Shown piece by piece: positions 40,549-48,576 of a stretch of 64,000 bases of DNA (position 1 is the stretch's first letter; each line of letters begins with the position of its first letter). The DNA comes from Pseudomonadota bacterium (GTDB lineage: Bacteria > Myxococcota_A > Polyangia > Polyangiales > Polyangiaceae), in contig JAEXCN010000353.1 in the NCBI GenBank assembly GCA_023402175.1, positions 14,244-78,243 of the forward strand. The letters run 5' to 3'. The notes below the pieces were generated by a model. It saw nothing but the letters and a program-made list of their open reading frames with translations. It was not told the origin of the DNA and made no database searches. The position numbers and the translations under genes are program-made.

Positions 40549-42258
40549 TCAGAAAGCGAGACGCCGGGAGACGGTTTCACCCGGCTTGATGGTCACGACG
40601 GTGGTCTGCTTGACCTTCTCTGTCGTGTTCTCGAGCGTGAGGACGTGCGTTCCTGGATTCAGCGGAACACGTACGAGCGGAGTGTCCCCGAGGACCTTTC
40701 CGCCGGTGCTCACCCGCGTCCAAGGATAGGTGTCGATCGTGAGGTAACCGATCTTCCCTTTGCCGTCGTCCGGGTCGGGAGCCTTCGTCTCCGGCGTCGG
40801 GGCCGGGCTCGGCGGCGGCGGACGCGGAGCGGGACGCGGCGGCGGAGTCCAAATCGGGCGGGCAGGTTGCGGCGGCACCGCCGCGATCTTCGGCTTCTCC
40901 TGCACGACCGCGCTCGCAGCTTGCGAGGCTGTCACCGCCGGCTCGACCTTGTTCGTCGGCTCGGCGGTCGCGGCCGTGACGGCCGCCGTTTCGGGCAGCG
41001 TCGGGGCGGGCGCTGCCGTCGCCTCGGTCTGCACGGGATCTTTCGATCGAGCACGAACACCGACGATGAAGCCGGTGCCGGTGACGAGCAACGCAGCAGC
41101 GCCGATGAGCAACGCGGTGCGCTTCGACCGCGCGCCGCCGTCGGGCGACATCGACGGGGATTCGCCGTGCCTCATCGAGATCGCTGAGCCTGCTGGCGTG
41201 TGCGTGCCGCTCACGCCGCTGATGCTCCGATCCGACGGACGGCCCGTCGGCGTCTTCGATTCGGGCACGGGGAGCAAGCTCGGAAGCTTGTCCGCGGTCC
41301 CGCCCGATTTCAGGCGAGCGAGATGTGCATCGATCTTCGAGCGCGTCGATGCGCGCTCCTCGGCAAAGATGTCGCGTACGACGCGCCCGACCTCGCGCAT
41401 CGACGCAGAAGGATCCGAGGCGAGGAACTTCTCCAGCTCCTCTTGCAGTGCTGCTGCGGTCGGGAACCGATTGTCGCGGTCCTTCTCGAGCGCGCGGTCG
41501 ACGATGTCTGCGAGCTCGTCGGGCACGTCCGGAACGTATTCGCGGATCTTCGGGACCTCGCCCTTCAGCATGCTCGCGAGCACTTCGACGTCGCCCTTCT
41601 TCGCGAACATGCGCTGGCCGGCGATCGCCTCCCAGACCATGACACCCGCGGAGAACACGTCCGCGCGTGGGTCGACGTCGCCCGCGATCTGCTCGGGAGC
41701 CATGTACGCGGGCTTGCCCTTCAGCACGCCGGTCCGCGTCTCGATGCTGGAGTCGAGCGCCTTCGCGATGCCGAAGTCGACGATCTTGGCCGTGCCGTCG
41801 AACGTGATGAAGACGTTCTGCGGAGTTACGTCGCGATGGACGATTCCGAGATCGGTCCCATCGAAGTCCTTCAGCGTGTGCGCGTAGTGCAGGCCCGCGA
41901 GGATCTCGCAGATGACGCGCAGCTGCATGTTGCGCGTGAAGAGCGTGGACTTACGACGGAGCAGACGCGCGAGCGTCACCCCATCGAGATAGTCCATCAC
42001 GATGTAGTGGCGCTTCTCCTCCTCGCCGACTTCATACGTCTGGACGATGTTCGGATGGCTGAGACGCGCCGCAAGGCGAGCCTCCTCGAGGAACATCTCG
42101 AGGAACGTCTCGTCCTCCACGAACTCCGGCTTCAGCTCCTTGACGACGAGCAACTTGCTGAAGCGCGCCGGTCCCTGCGCCACGGCGAGATAGACGATCC
42201 CCATCCCACCACGGGCGATCTCGGCTACGAGCTGGTACTTCCCTAGCTGGAGTCCCAT
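40549..42258 (-). CDS. Membrane Ser/Thr protein kinase with PEGA-type C-terminal domain
   Basis: A 569-residue Hanks-type kinase. The Gly loop A-R-G-G-M-G-I-V lies at about 15-22, the ATP Lys at 40, H-R-D-V-T-P-Q-N from 141, then D-F-G-I-A and A-P-E-Q, so it is catalytically complete. One transmembrane helix (A-L-L-I-G-A-A-A-L-L-V-T-G-T-G-F-I-V-G-V) precedes an Ala/Thr/Pro linker, a Pro-Arg-rich run (P-P-P-R-P-A-P-R-P-P-P) and a PEGA-like domain (L-T-I-D-T-Y-P-W-T-R-V). The tail differs from that of the kinase at 35622 at relatively few positions. The true start is ATG at 42256-42258; the TTG two codons upstream is not needed. It heads an operon with the lipoprotein and TPR gene. Confidence 0.92.
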   Translation of the reverse strand: MGLQLGKYQLVAEIARGGMGIVYLAVAQGPARFSKLLVVKELKPEFVEDETFLEMFLEEARLAARLSHPNIVQTYEVGEEEKRHYIVMDYLDGVTLARLLRRKSTLFTRNMQLRVICEILAGLHYAHTLKDFDGTDLGIVHRDVTPQNVFITFDGTAKIVDFGIAKALDSSIETRTGVLKGKPAYMAPEQIAGDVDPRADVFSAGVMVWEAIAGQRMFAKKGDVEVLASMLKGEVPKIREYVPDVPDELADIVDRALEKDRDNRFPTAAALQEELEKFLASDPSASMREVGRVVRDIFAEERASTRSKIDAHLARLKSGGTADKLPSLLPVPESKTPTGRPSDRSISGVSGTHTPAGSAISMRHGESPSMSPDGGARSKRTALLIGAAALLVTGTGFIVGVRARSKDPVQTEATAAPAPTLPETAAVTAATAEPTNKVEPAVTASQAASAVVQEKPKIAAVPPQPARPIWTPPPRPAPRPPPPSPAPTPETKAPDPDDGKGKIGYLTIDTYPWTRVSTGGKVLGDTPLVRVPLNPGTHVLTLENTTEKVKQTTVVTIKPGETVSRRLAF

Positions 42259-42524
42259 CGACAACGCCCCTCGACTATTTCGCGACCCGCGGATCCCCAG
42301 AGAAGAGTATCGGCTCCTCGGGGCTCACCAAACAAGTGTTCGGCGGACCCCAAGCAGAGTTTGGTGGCAGGGCGGATACCGACGTGGGTTCGTGGGCCCT
42401 GAAGAGCGAAGGCAAAAGGAACTTCATCTGAAAATCGGGCCGTCGTCGTTCGATGGAACGCGCCCTGACCACGAGCGGCAGGACGGCTCAATTTCGAGCA
42501 AGCAGCGTCGGCGTCGTCATCGCG

Positions 42525-42556
42525 GAGGCCCAGAGGCCCAGAGACCCAGAGGCCGA
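42525..42556. repeat. Four tandem 8-bp GAGGCCCA-type units in intergenic region 42259-42764
   Basis: GAGGCCCA, GAGGCCCA, GAGACCCA and GAGGCCGA run in direct tandem. The surrounding 506-base gap between a minus-strand kinase and a plus-strand lipoprotein gene must hold divergent promoters. The part from about 42640 is relatively AT-rich, but I could not place a convincing -35/-10 pair. No gene is supported here; two short open frames lack coding character. Confidence 0.45.
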
Positions 42557-42764
42557 AGCCGCGACGCGAGCGACGTCGATACTCGCGTGTACGACAGGTG
42601 ACCTCCCATGAGACCCCCGACGGGGTGCCGCTTGCAAGTGAACGGCACTTTCAGAAAGGCGAAGAAAGACGTTACCGCGACCTAACGTGTTTGCTGACGA
42701 GACCGAGCAGATCCCCTTAGTATCGAGTTAGCGTCCGGACCCAGCGTCCGTCGACCAAATCACC

Positions 42765-44162
42765 ATGCGCAAACACGCTCACGCTTCATTGTTCGGAACC
42801 CTGCTGGCAGTTGCGGCTTTCAGCTCTGGGTGCAGCGACTCTGGCCAGCCGAACACTCCTCCACCTTCGGAGCCAAACAAGAGCACGATCTCGATCGCGC
42901 TGGTCGTCTCGCTGAGCGGACCCACGCAAGCGATCGGTGACGAGGCGAAACGCGGCGCCGAAGTCGCCGTCGCCCAGATCAACGCGCTCGGTGGCGTGTT
43001 GAACAAGCGACTCGAGCTCGTCATCGAGAACGACAACGGCGATCCGAAGTTGACGCGACAGAAGATGACGGAGCTTGCCGATCGCGGGATCACGCTCGGC
43101 ATCGGTCCGTCGACCAGCACCACCGCGCTCGAGGTGAAGGACCTGATCGCGACCGACAAGGTCGTGTTCATCTCGCCGAGCGCGACGTCACGGCTCCTCG
43201 ACAAGCTCACGGATGAGGAACCCGCGACGCCTGCTCCCGGCGAGGCGCCGCCGAACCCGGTCTTCTTCCGGACGGCGGCGACCGACGTCTTCCTCTCCGC
43301 CGCGCTCACGCAGTACGCGTCGACGGGCGAAGGCGGCGCGACCCGGCGTTGTCCGGCCATCGTCCTCGTCCAGCAGAACGACAGCTACGGCCAGCCGATC
43401 GGCAGCGCCGTGACCGAGTACTACAAGAAGTTCTCGCTCCCGGTGAAGCGGACCCTCGAGCTCGACCCGAACATCGACAACACGCAGAAGCTGAACGACG
43501 CCGCTGCTGCGGCAGCGAACCAGGTCGATGCGCAATGCCAGGTCGTCGTCGCGCAGCCGGAGGTCGCGGCCGCGTACATGCGGTCGTTCAAGCAGTATCA
43601 GGACGCGAATCCGACGAAGCGGGACTGGGCCACGTTCACGACGATCGGCTCGGACGGCTTCCGCCAGGACGAGTTCATCGTCGCGGGTCGTAAGGACAAG
43701 GCGGACCCGAACGAGCCCACCGCGGGAGAGGGCAGCATCGCCGTCGCCGCCGACACGGCACCGCCCGTTCCCGAGTACAGCGCGTTCCTCAACCTGTTCA
43801 AGGTGCGCTTCCCGAACGCCGAGCCGGGCCGCTTCGGATCGACGGCATACGATGCGACGATCCTTCTCGCCGCGGCCATCGAGCGTTCGCAGGATCCGAC
43901 GGACCACAAGAAGGTCCGCGACTCGCTCTACCGCATCTCGCAGGGCCGCGTCCGCGTCGGTCCGAACCGCCTCGCAGACATGTTCGACCTGCTCCGTCGA
44001 GGCGAGGACGTGAACTACGAAGGCGCCTCCGGCTCGCTCGACTTCACGAGCACCGGTCACGTGCGTTCGGCGTTCGGCGTCTGGAAGATTCAGAACGCTC
44101 AGTTCGTGAAGGTGAAGAACTTCGAAATCTCGGAGCTCGACGACCTGAGCGGCGCGTTCTGA
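42765..44162 (+). CDS. Periplasmic-binding-protein-type lipoprotein (branched-chain amino-acid receptor-like)
   Basis: A 465-residue lipoprotein (lipobox F-S-S-G-C-S-D) with one Peripla_BP_6-type ligand-binding domain: I-A-L-V-V-S-L-S-G-P near 47, G-A-E-V-A-V-A-Q-I-N-A-L-G-G-V, I-G-P-S-T-S-T-T-A, F-I-S-P-S-A-T-S and Y-G-Q-P-I-G-S-A-V. Such proteins deliver ligands to ABC importers or act as sensors. No permease or ATPase gene is adjacent, so it may be an orphan receptor. It ends in a strong terminator. The gene opposite (44344) is a paralogue in convergent orientation, although the two are only distantly similar. Confidence 0.86.
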   Translation: MRKHAHASLFGTLLAVAAFSSGCSDSGQPNTPPPSEPNKSTISIALVVSLSGPTQAIGDEAKRGAEVAVAQINALGGVLNKRLELVIENDNGDPKLTRQKMTELADRGITLGIGPSTSTTALEVKDLIATDKVVFISPSATSRLLDKLTDEEPATPAPGEAPPNPVFFRTAATDVFLSAALTQYASTGEGGATRRCPAIVLVQQNDSYGQPIGSAVTEYYKKFSLPVKRTLELDPNIDNTQKLNDAAAAAANQVDAQCQVVVAQPEVAAAYMRSFKQYQDANPTKRDWATFTTIGSDGFRQDEFIVAGRKDKADPNEPTAGEGSIAVAADTAPPVPEYSAFLNLFKVRFPNAEPGRFGSTAYDATILLAAAIERSQDPTDHKKVRDSLYRISQGRVRVGPNRLADMFDLLRRGEDVNYEGASGSLDFTSTGHVRSAFGVWKIQNAQFVKVKNFEISELDDLSGAF

Positions 44163-44183
44163 GCAAACTGCAAATCGAGAGAC

Positions 44184-44222
44184 GCCCGGCAGGCTCGGCC
44201 ATCGACCTGCCGGGCGTTTTTG
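44184..44222 (+). terminator. Intrinsic terminator after the binding-protein gene
   Basis: An 11-base perfect stem (CGCCCGGCAGG at 44184-44194 with CCTGCCGGGCG at 44207-44217), 12-base loop, and TTTTT at 44218-44222. It follows the stop at 44162 by 21 bases. The spacer 44223-44343 before the convergent neighbour shows nothing else. Confidence 0.9.
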
Positions 44223-44343
44223 CGTCCGCGATCCTCTCTCGAACCTCGAACCGAAGATCGCTCGAAGCGACAAAAGCAGTCGCGCGTGCGGACCGCCTTC
44301 GACGGTCGACGCACGCGCGACGCGCGCTCGAACGATTAGTGGA

Positions 44344-46020
44344 TCAGGGGCAGCTGTACGTACCGGTCAGCGCTCCCTCGGTCGCGCTGTAGCTCTGGCC
44401 CGTCGCTTCCTCGAAGACGCGCTTGTTGTCGTTCGGGTCGACCTTCACGCACCAGACGCCGTAGTCCGAAGGCGCCTCTCCCGTCGTGACGTCGAAGTCG
44501 AGCGGGCCCGACGCGCCGTTGAAGTCGATCTTCTCGCCCTTCAACATCGCCTCCATACCCCTCGAGAGGCCGGTCGCACCGACGTCGATCTTCTGCGTGC
44601 CGCCCGTGAGCAGCGCCATGTTCTTCGCGAGGTCGGTGCCTGTGACCGGAGCGCCCTTCGACGCGGTGAGCGCGTACGTGATCATGTACCCGATGTCGTA
44701 GGTGCCGGCCATTCCGTACGAGAGCACGGAGTCCGCGCCGTACGCGGTCTTGTACGAGATGTTGAAGAATGTCTGGGCGAGCGGCGTCAGGACGCCCGGC
44801 TGCGTACCGCGAATGCGCTTACGGAGCCCGTCGGGGTCGCTCGCCTTCGGCGACTTCGTGTCCGCAGGATCGACGAGGCTCGTGAGCTCGGGCTTCTTCA
44901 GACCGTCGGCGAGGACGTAGATCGGCTTCTTCGCCGGGTTCGTGCTCTCGAACGGGCGCATGATGTCGTCGGTCGCCTCGCTCGTACCTGCGATCACGAC
45001 GATGTCGGGCTGGAAGGTTCCGAGCTGGTTTGCAGCTGCGGAGCGAGCGATCCCGTCGGCATCGGCGTCAGTCGTCTTGTAGACGATGTCCGCGAAGCTC
45101 GTGTCCGAGGGGTCCGCACCGTTGATCTTGAGGGTCTTCTTGAAGGCCTCCGCGATGCCCTTGCCGTAGGCGTCGTTCTTCGTGACGAGGGCGAGCTTGA
45201 TGGCTGCGCCGCCGTTCTTCCCCTTCGTCTCGGTCTCGACCTGCACGAACATCTTCTGGAGGACGACGCTCTGGGCGACGTCCGAGGGCGCCGCACGCCA
45301 GAGGAGGCGCGTCCCGTCGGGTGACGCATTGAAGTCCGTCGGCGCCGTGATCGCGATCGCCGTCGAGCTCGGCGCGAACTGCATCACCTTCGCAGGGACC
45401 GTCGCGTTCTTGGCGAGATCGAGGGTGTTACCGCTCGTGCTGCCGCCGACGATGACCGGCACCTTGAGGTCCTCGATCATGTGCTTCGCGCCGCGGATGC
45501 GATCGATCACCGGATCCGCCCCGGCGTCCTCGCCGGCGATGTTCGCGTCGTCGCAGGCCACGTACGCGAGCGTGCGTGGTGCCTTGCACTTGTCCGCGTC
45601 GCGGACGCCGCCTGCGGCGTTCACTTCCTTGATCGCGAGCTCGAGGCTGTTGATGCGCGACTCGCCGGACGCCTTGTTCGACCCGTTCTGCGCGAGCGAG
45701 ACGCCGATGACGACGACGTTGCCGCCCTGGAGATCGCCGCCGGCCTTCGGGCAGTCGACTGACTTCAGCTTCACGCATTTGCCTTCGACGCAGACCTGCG
45801 GGTCGTTCGGATCCGTCGTGCACTTGGCCGCCGTGCAATCGGGCGGCGTCTGCGCGGGACATTGATCGTCCGGGCCACCCTCTTGCGAGGTGCTCGAGTC
45901 GGATCCTGCATCCGTCTTTGCGACGACGGCCGGATCGTCATCGCTGCATGCGGCGAGGACACCAAACATCAGACCACACCCAACAACCAGCGCAGATGCG
46001 CTTCGAACGATTGCTCGCAT
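44344..46020 (-). CDS. Periplasmic-binding-protein-type lipoprotein with Cys-rich N-terminal insert
   Basis: A 558-residue lipoprotein (G-V-L-A-A-C-S-D lipobox). An acidic linker is followed by a six-Cys segment of about 40 residues (C-P-A-Q, D-C-T-A-A-K-C, V-C-V-E-G-K-C-V) that ordinary binding proteins lack. Then comes a Peripla_BP_6-like domain (V-I-G-V-S-L-A-Q-N-G, L-E-L-A-I-K-E-V-N-A-A-G-G, V-I-V-G-G-S-T-S-G-N-T). The Cys segment resembles single units of the Cys-rich lipoproteins elsewhere in the window (E-G-K-C-V-K-L-K). No transporter genes are nearby. An orphan surface receptor or sensor is more likely than a classical importer component. It is divergent from hemL. Confidence 0.83.
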   Translation of the reverse strand: MRAIVRSASALVVGCGLMFGVLAACSDDDPAVVAKTDAGSDSSTSQEGGPDDQCPAQTPPDCTAAKCTTDPNDPQVCVEGKCVKLKSVDCPKAGGDLQGGNVVVIGVSLAQNGSNKASGESRINSLELAIKEVNAAGGVRDADKCKAPRTLAYVACDDANIAGEDAGADPVIDRIRGAKHMIEDLKVPVIVGGSTSGNTLDLAKNATVPAKVMQFAPSSTAIAITAPTDFNASPDGTRLLWRAAPSDVAQSVVLQKMFVQVETETKGKNGGAAIKLALVTKNDAYGKGIAEAFKKTLKINGADPSDTSFADIVYKTTDADADGIARSAAANQLGTFQPDIVVIAGTSEATDDIMRPFESTNPAKKPIYVLADGLKKPELTSLVDPADTKSPKASDPDGLRKRIRGTQPGVLTPLAQTFFNISYKTAYGADSVLSYGMAGTYDIGYMITYALTASKGAPVTGTDLAKNMALLTGGTQKIDVGATGLSRGMEAMLKGEKIDFNGASGPLDFDVTTGEAPSDYGVWCVKVDPNDNKRVFEEATGQSYSATEGALTGTYSCP

Positions 46021-46152
46021 CGACTCCCTCCGGCTTAAGCCTTACTCTTCAGCATCACCCTTCTCTCGAGCTCAGCCAAGTCTTAAGCGCTTCCGTGATC
46101 GAAAACGCGATGAAGTCTCCGCGCGCTTCTACGCATTCTTTCTCGATCTTTC

Positions 46153-46206
46153 TGGCAGGTGTTCGGGCAAGTTTCTGGTGGGTGTACTTGCAGGTGTTCT
46201 GGCAAG
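46153..46206. repeat. Imperfect direct repeat in the 46021-46437 divergent intergenic region
   Basis: TGGCAGGTGTTCGGGCAAG (46153-46171) and TTGCAGGTGTTCTGGCAAG (46188-46206) match at 17 of 19 positions, 35 bases apart start to start. The 417-base region lies between the binding-protein gene and hemL, so both promoters fall here. The repeat could be an operator pair. A GGCTTAAGCC palindrome sits near 46032, just upstream of the minus-strand gene. Confidence 0.4.
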
Positions 46207-46437
46207 CGCGCCTATCAGCTTCGATGTCGGAGGTCTCCGGATTAGGCCATTTCTACGCGCTTTCGTGAGCTCGGATGGACGCTCCGAAGCTCGCAGCCTC
46301 CATGAGCCTCCGTCACGAGCGGTGAGCATCGGCTCAGCGGTCGAGCTCGCAGCCGCGCGGGTGCGCCGTAGTAGGAGCGAGCACGGTCGGCCTGGTAACG
46401 TCGGTCCCGGTCGAAGCCGAAGGAGAGTCCCAACATC

Positions 46438-47724
46438 ATGTCCGATCTGAAGAGCATCGAGCTTCTCGCGCGCGCCGAGCGCCTCATCCCTGGCGGCGTG
46501 AACAGCCCGGTCCGCGCGTTCCGAAGCGTCGGTGGCCAGCCCGTTTTCATCTCCCGTGCGGAGGGCGCGTTCCTCTTCGGCGCCGATGGCAAGCGCTACA
46601 CCGACTACGTCGGCTCGTGGGGGCCCATGATCCTCGGCCACGCGCACCCGGCGGTGGTCGAAGCCATCATGGCGGCCGCGAAGAACGGGACGAGCTACGG
46701 CGCGCCGACCGAGCTCGAGGTTCGCTTCGCCGAGAAGGTCATCGAGCTCTTCCCGTCGATCGAGATGATGCGTGCGGTCTCGAGCGGAACCGAAGCCTGT
46801 ATGGCGGCGCTGCGCGTCGCGCGTGGGTATACGGGTCGCGAAGCGATCGTGAAGTTCGAAGGCTGCTATCACGGGCACGCGGACTTCTTGCTCGTGAAGG
46901 CCGGCTCCGGCGCGCTCACGTTCGGCGTCCCCGACTCGGCCGGCGTTCCGGTGCAGACCGCGAAGGCGACGATCACGGTGCCGTACAACGACGTCGCCGC
47001 GCTCGAAGCCGTCTTCGCGGAGCGCGGCAAGGAGATCGCCGCCGTCATCGTCGAGCCCGTCGTCGGCAACATGGGCGTCGTGGCGCCCGAGCCCGGGTTC
47101 CTCGAGGCGATCGTCCGGCTGTGCAAGGAGAGCGGTGCCGTCTCGATCTTCGACGAGGTCATGACGGGCTGTCGCGTCGCGCGCGGCGGCATGCAGGAGC
47201 GCGCGAAGGTCCGGCCCGACATGACGTGCCTCGGCAAGATCGTCGGTGGCGGAATGCCTCTCGCTGCTTACGGCGGCCGTCGCGAGATCATGCAGAAGGT
47301 CGCGCCAATTGGCCCCGTCTACCAAGCGGGCACGCTGAGCGGGAATCCCATCGCGGTGAGCGCGGCCCTCGCGCTGCTCGAGAGGCTCGATGCGGGCGTG
47401 TATTCGAAGCTCGAAGCGCTCGGCGCGCGAATGGAGGAGGGCTTCGTCGCCGGCGCCAAGAAGGCGAACGTCGAGGTCTGCGTGCAGCGGGTCGGCTCGA
47501 TGACCACGCCGTTCTTCACGAAGGGCCCGGTTCGTCGATTCGGCGATGCCGTCAAATCGGACACGGCGCGGTTCGGCAAGTGGCACGCGGCGATGCTTTC
47601 GCGCGGGCAGTACTGGCCGCCGTCGCAGTACGAAGCGGCGTTCATCAGCACCGCACATACCGAAGCGGACATCGATGCGACGGTGACCGCGGCTGCGGAA
47701 GCGTTCGCGATCGCCGGCGCCTGA
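46438..47724 (+). CDS. hemL: Glutamate-1-semialdehyde 2,1-aminomutase
   Basis: A 428-residue PLP enzyme of the usual length. It converts glutamate-1-semialdehyde to 5-aminolevulinate in the C5 route to haem and other tetrapyrroles, in the cytoplasm. Diagnostic stretches are P-G-G-V-N-S-P-V-R-A-F near 18, G-T-E-A-C-M-A-A-L-R (PLP phosphate site), F-E-G-C-Y-H-G-H-A-D, I-F-D-E-V-M-T-G-C-R and the Schiff-base Lys near residue 266 in C-L-G-K-I-V-G-G-G-M-P. One difference: the family's usual D-E-V-M-T-G-F-R is D-E-V-M-T-G-C-R here. The start ATG has AAGGAGAG about 10 bases upstream. No other haem genes are adjacent. Confidence 0.97.
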   Translation: MSDLKSIELLARAERLIPGGVNSPVRAFRSVGGQPVFISRAEGAFLFGADGKRYTDYVGSWGPMILGHAHPAVVEAIMAAAKNGTSYGAPTELEVRFAEKVIELFPSIEMMRAVSSGTEACMAALRVARGYTGREAIVKFEGCYHGHADFLLVKAGSGALTFGVPDSAGVPVQTAKATITVPYNDVAALEAVFAERGKEIAAVIVEPVVGNMGVVAPEPGFLEAIVRLCKESGAVSIFDEVMTGCRVARGGMQERAKVRPDMTCLGKIVGGGMPLAAYGGRREIMQKVAPIGPVYQAGTLSGNPIAVSAALALLERLDAGVYSKLEALGARMEEGFVAGAKKANVEVCVQRVGSMTTPFFTKGPVRRFGDAVKSDTARFGKWHAAMLSRGQYWPPSQYEAAFISTAHTEADIDATVTAAAEAFAIAGA

Positions 47725-47748
47725 AGAGGGGGACTCACAGGAAGAGCG

Positions 47749-47784
47749 GAAGGACGGAAAGCGGAAGTTTCTCTTCCGTCCTTC
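47749..47784 (+). terminator. Candidate terminator hairpin after hemL
   Basis: GAAGGACGGAA (47749-47759) pairs perfectly with TTCCGTCCTTC (47774-47784) across a 14-base loop, 24 bases past the hemL stop. No proper U-tract follows. The rest of the 47725-47904 spacer shows no supported gene. Confidence 0.6.
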
Positions 47785-47904
47785 TCGCTCAGCTCCCGGC
47801 AACCCCGAATGTGAGGCGGAGCAGGTGGAACCGGCGAGACGAAGGCTCGCAGGTTCGGAAGGCTCACACTTAATCCCTGACCCGGCGGGCCGTTCGTCCT
47901 TGGG

Positions 47905-48576
47905 ATGGGTCGTACTCGGACCGCCGGTCGGAGGCGTCGTGTGGTGTTGGTCATCGGGCTCGTCGCCTGGGTCGCGCTCGGGACGAGTGGGCTCTTTGCG
48001 CTGACGGCCCACGGAGCCGCTGCGGGGCGCCCGGCGAACGCACCGGCAGAGCTCTCGCCGACCGAGGACCCGTCGTCCAGCCTGCGCCGTACCGGACGAG
48101 CCACGCTCGTGGTCGTGGCCCATCCCGCATGCCCGTGCACCCGCGCGACGCTCCACGAGCTCGAGCGGGTGCTCGGCTCGGTCGGAGGCACCGAGCGCAT
48201 CGATGTGGTCGTGCTCTTCACCGGCCCGCGGCGCGGGGATGCGAGGGCCGACCGTATCGCGGGCCAGCTTCGCGCGCTCGCGGGAGCGATCCCCGGCGCC
48301 CGCATCGTCGACGATCCCGGCGGCGTCGAGGCGTCGCGTCTCGGCGCGTTCACGTCGGGGACGGTGCTCTTCTACGACCACGCCGGCAGCCTTCATTTCA
48401 ATGGCGGCATCACGCCGGGACGCGGGCACGAAGGAGACAGCGCGGGGGGCGACGCGCTCCGTGCGCTCCTCCTACGCGAGACGTCGCGCGAGACGAGAGC
48501 CGACGGCGCTCCCGTACCGAACGGCGCGGCACCCGTCTTCGGATGCGCGCTTGCCGACGGAGTCACTCAACGATGA
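47905..48576 (+). CDS. Membrane-anchored thioredoxin-fold protein, RedB-like
   Basis: 223 residues: a basic N-terminus, one transmembrane helix (V-V-L-V-I-G-L-V-A-W-V-A-L-G), then a thioredoxin-like domain outside the membrane with the motif H-P-A-C-P-C-T-R-A-T-L-H-E-L near residue 72, followed by V-V-V-L-F-T-G-P and a C-terminal strand (F-Y-D-H-A-G-S-L-H-F-N-G-G-I-T). The C-P-C motif is unlike the C-x-x-C of ordinary thioredoxins and matches what I recall of the RedB family. Redox activity is likely but unproven. Its TGA overlaps the ATG of the hybrid kinase at 48573 (ATGA), so it may feed a redox signal to that kinase. Confidence 0.68.
   Translation: MGRTRTAGRRRRVVLVIGLVAWVALGTSGLFALTAHGAAAGRPANAPAELSPTEDPSSSLRRTGRATLVVVAHPACPCTRATLHELERVLGSVGGTERIDVVVLFTGPRRGDARADRIAGQLRALAGAIPGARIVDDPGGVEASRLGAFTSGTVLFYDHAGSLHFNGGITPGRGHEGDSAGGDALRALLLRETSRETRADGAPVPNGAAPVFGCALADGVTQR

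Noticed and set aside
42243..42601. Two short open frames (82 and 69 codons) in the spacer after the third kinase
   Set aside because: No ribosome site, no recognisable protein character, and they overlap each other on opposite strands.
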